DNA of 7,514 bases from Candidatus Rokuibacteriota bacterium. Lineage in GTDB: Bacteria; Methylomirabilota; Methylomirabilia; Rokubacteriales; CSP1-6. The translations under genes were made by a program, and so were the position numbers. The DNA lies in assembly GCA_003220195.1 (NCBI GenBank), contig QHRT01000036.1, positions 1-7,514 of the forward strand, given 5' to 3'. Positions 5,988 through 7,514 of this stretch are shown piece after piece; position 1 is the stretch's first letter, and each line of letters begins with the position of its first letter. The notes under the pieces were generated by a model that was not told the DNA's origin, did not search any database, and worked only from the letters and a program-made list of their open reading frames with translations.

Positions 5988-7397
5988 TCAGGGCAGCGGC
6001 GGCAGCGGCGCCGCGCCCGCCGCCTGCTCGTACTGGTGGCCGAGGTTGAGCAGCGTCGCTTCCGCGAACGGGGCGCCGACGAGCTGGAACGCGATCGGCA
6101 GGCCGTTGGCGCTCGACCCGCACGGCATCGCGAGGCTCGGCAGGCCGAGATAGTTGATCGAGCGCGTGTTCGCGGCGAGGTTGAAGCTTAGGTCCGTCTG
6201 GCCCGCGAAGCCCGCTTCGACTTCGGCCATGCTCGGGACCGCGTGCGCGAGCATCGGCAGGTGGAGCGCATCGGCGCGCGCGAACACCGTCTCGACGAAG
6301 CTCGCGAGGCGCGAGGCGCGCAGGTTCAGCGCCTCGATGTACTGCTGCGCCGAGAAGCTGAAGCCGAACTCGATGCGGCTGCGAACGAGCGGTGTGTAGT
6401 CCGCTGCCCGCGCGCGCAGCAGCGGCGCATGGATCGTCGCCGCTTCGGCCAGGATGAGCACGTTGCCGAGCGCGTCGAGCGGCCGCGGGTCGGGCACCTC
6501 GACCTCGACGAGCGCCGCGCCCCCTCGCTCGAATACCGCGAGGCTCTTCGACAGCGCCGTGCGCACCTCCGCGCTGCAATGCTCGTAGTAGTGGCGCTTC
6601 GGCACGGCGATGCGCCGGCCGCGCAGCGGCCGCGCGAGGCCCGCCTCGTAGTCCTCGGCGGGCCGCGCGCTCGAGGCCGGATCGAGCGGATCGTGACCCG
6701 CCACGCAGGCGAGCAGCCGCGCGCAGTCGCGCGCCGTGCGCGCAAGCGGGCCGGCGTTGTCGAGCGAGAAGCTGAGCGGCATCATGCCGTGGCGGCTGAT
6801 CCTGCCGTTGGTCGGCAGCAGTCCGACCACCCCGCAGATCGCCGCCGGCAGCCGCACCGAGCCGCCAGTATCCGAGCCGAAGGAGCCGAACACCGCCGCC
6901 GCGGCGACCGCGGCCGCGGAGCCCGAGCTCGATCCGCCCGCGATGAAGTCGGGGTTCCACGGGTTGCGCGCGCGGCCGACGAGCACGTTGAGGCCGTAGG
7001 GATTGCAGGCGAACTCCGACATGTTCAGCCCGCCGAGGTCGACGGCTCCCGCGGCATCGAGCCGCTCGAGCAGCGTTGCGGTGTAGCCGGGCCGGAAGTC
7101 CGCGCGCAGCCGCGAGCCGCAGCTCACGATGCGGCCGCGCCGGTAGAACTGGTCCTTGTGCGCGACCGGAACGCCGTGCAGCGGCCCGCGCCAGCGCCCC
7201 GCCGCCGCATCGGCGTCGGCGGCGCGCGCGCTCGCCAGCGCGCGCTCGGCGTCGAGCGAGATGAAGAGCGTGAGCGTACTCTGCAGCCGCTCGGCGCGCT
7301 GCACGCACGCGCGCGCGACCTCGAGCGCGGAGAGCTCCTTCGCGCGAATCTTCGCCGCCACCTCGGCGAGCGGCAGGCGGCAGACCTCGTCGCTCAT
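5988..7397 (-). CDS. Amidase-signature family hydrolase
   Basis: Cytoplasmic Ser-cisSer-Lys amidase that hydrolyses a carboxamide or related C-N bond to a carboxylate and ammonia or amine. It has 469 residues, normal for the family. The catalytic triad is visible and correctly spaced: Lys81 in GVPVAHKDQF, cis-Ser156 in AGGSSSGSAAAVAA and nucleophile Ser180 in GSDTGGSVRLPAA (the 75- and 24-residue intervals match GatA). The C-terminal block NYLGLPSLAMPCG (415-427) and GLPIAFQLVG (432-441) is also typical. The ATG at 7397 overlaps the stop of the preceding gene as ATGA. GatA of the tRNA-dependent amidotransferase is a relative, but nothing nearby looks like gatB or gatC, so a stand-alone catabolic amidase (AtzE- or AtzF-like among others) is preferred. 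It lies 11 bases upstream of the MmgE/PrpD gene in one operon. Substrate not deducible. Confidence 0.93.
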   Translation of the reverse strand: MSDEVCRLPLAEVAAKIRAKELSALEVARACVQRAERLQSTLTLFISLDAERALASARAADADAAAGRWRGPLHGVPVAHKDQFYRRGRIVSCGSRLRADFRPGYTATLLERLDAAGAVDLGGLNMSEFACNPYGLNVLVGRARNPWNPDFIAGGSSSGSAAAVAAAAVFGSFGSDTGGSVRLPAAICGVVGLLPTNGRISRHGMMPLSFSLDNAGPLARTARDCARLLACVAGHDPLDPASSARPAEDYEAGLARPLRGRRIAVPKRHYYEHCSAEVRTALSKSLAVFERGGAALVEVEVPDPRPLDALGNVLILAEAATIHAPLLRARAADYTPLVRSRIEFGFSFSAQQYIEALNLRASRLASFVETVFARADALHLPMLAHAVPSMAEVEAGFAGQTDLSFNLAANTRSINYLGLPSLAMPCGSSANGLPIAFQLVGAPFAEATLLNLGHQYEQAAGAAPLPPLP

Positions 7398-7513
7398 CGC
7401 TTCGCGTCCGTGGCCGCGTCGAGCGCCAGCCGAAAGAAGCCCGGCTCGTCCTCGAAACGCAGCGTCGCGACGAGCTCGGAGAGCAGCGCGCCGTAGCGCC
7501 GGTTCTCCTCCAG
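7394..7513 (-). CDS. C-terminal end of an unidentified protein upstream of the amidase (5' truncated by window edge)
   Basis: Reading the minus strand from 7513, a frame of 39 codons ends in TGA at 7396-7394, sharing ATGA with the amidase start. The peptide (starting LEENRRYGALLSEL, ending ALDAATDAKR) has a balanced composition with acidic, aromatic and hydrophobic residues, unlike the Arg/Ala-rich shadow frames, and the four-base overlap is typical of real coupled genes. It looks like an amphipathic helical C-terminus. Short DUF4089/AtzG-like proteins often precede AtzE-type amidases, and a helix followed by DEP then FFR loosely recalls their C-terminal end, but this rests on very little sequence. 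A real gene is likely; its identity is unknown. Confidence 0.6.
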   Translation of the reverse strand: MEENRRYGALLSELVATLRFEDEPGFFRLALDAATDAKR

Positions 7514-7514
7514 C

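Noticed and set aside
4567..7308. A single 913-codon open frame on the minus strand suggesting an amidase-MmgE/PrpD fusion.
   Set aside because: Only the part after 5976 resembles a protein. The upstream part is an Arg/Ala/Gly-rich shadow of the amidase gene, which lies in a different frame and has a complete catalytic triad and its own stop at 5988.
6243..7496. Long + strand open frame (about 417 codons) opposite the amidase.
   Set aside because: Composition dominated by Arg, Ala and Glu repeats typical of antisense shadows; the amidase on the minus strand has complete family motifs.
1..7514. tRNA or rRNA genes, CRISPR arrays, insertion sequences or attachment sites.
   Set aside because: No cloverleaf-like segment, regularly spaced repeats, transposase motifs or terminal inverted repeats were recognised, and nearly all bases are accounted for by the protein genes.

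Overview
The window is a dense, GC-rich stretch of bacterial DNA with short intergenic gaps, G/C-biased codon third positions, and long open shadow frames opposite the real genes. It holds seven protein genes, two of them cut by the window edges, plus short regulatory gaps. No RNA gene, insertion sequence, CRISPR array or phage gene was seen. The gene set (TRAP transporter, amidase-signature enzyme, MmgE/PrpD protein, dihydroorotase-like amidohydrolase) is typical of metabolically versatile soil or water proteobacteria, most plausibly Beta- or Alphaproteobacteria. That taxonomic guess rests on gene content and composition only.

Layout. Positions 3-581 (+) are the C-terminal part of a dihydroorotase/allantoinase-type amidohydrolase. 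One base after its stop begins a shikimate-dehydrogenase-fold protein (583-1404, +) in which several substrate-site residues of true AroE appear to be replaced. A 170-base gap follows (1405-1574) with repeated GGATCGC elements and a small inverted repeat. Next is a complete tripartite TRAP transporter on the + strand in the order large permease dctM (1575-2858, TTG start), small permease dctQ (2831-3436, overlapping) and periplasmic binding protein dctP (3527-4528, with signal peptide and strong ribosome binding site). Only 38 bases separate dctP from a convergent minus-strand operon. Read in its own direction, that operon has the end of an unidentified protein (7513-7394), an amidase-signature hydrolase (7397-5988, ATGA overlap with the preceding gene) and an MmgE/PrpD-family protein (5976-4567).

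How the genes may work together. The TRAP system would import a carboxylate-type solute. The amidase could release a carboxylic acid from an amide, and the MmgE/PrpD enzyme would act on a tricarboxylate-like or related acid. The + strand amidohydrolase and dehydrogenase-like pair would open a cyclic amide or ureide and act on a keto/hydroxy acid. This is inference from proximity: no substrate can be read from the sequence. The window looks like an accessory catabolic locus made of known families. I see no evidence of a wholly new system; the points most worth checking are active-site substitutions in the AroE-like and MmgE/PrpD-like proteins and the repeat cluster upstream of dctM.
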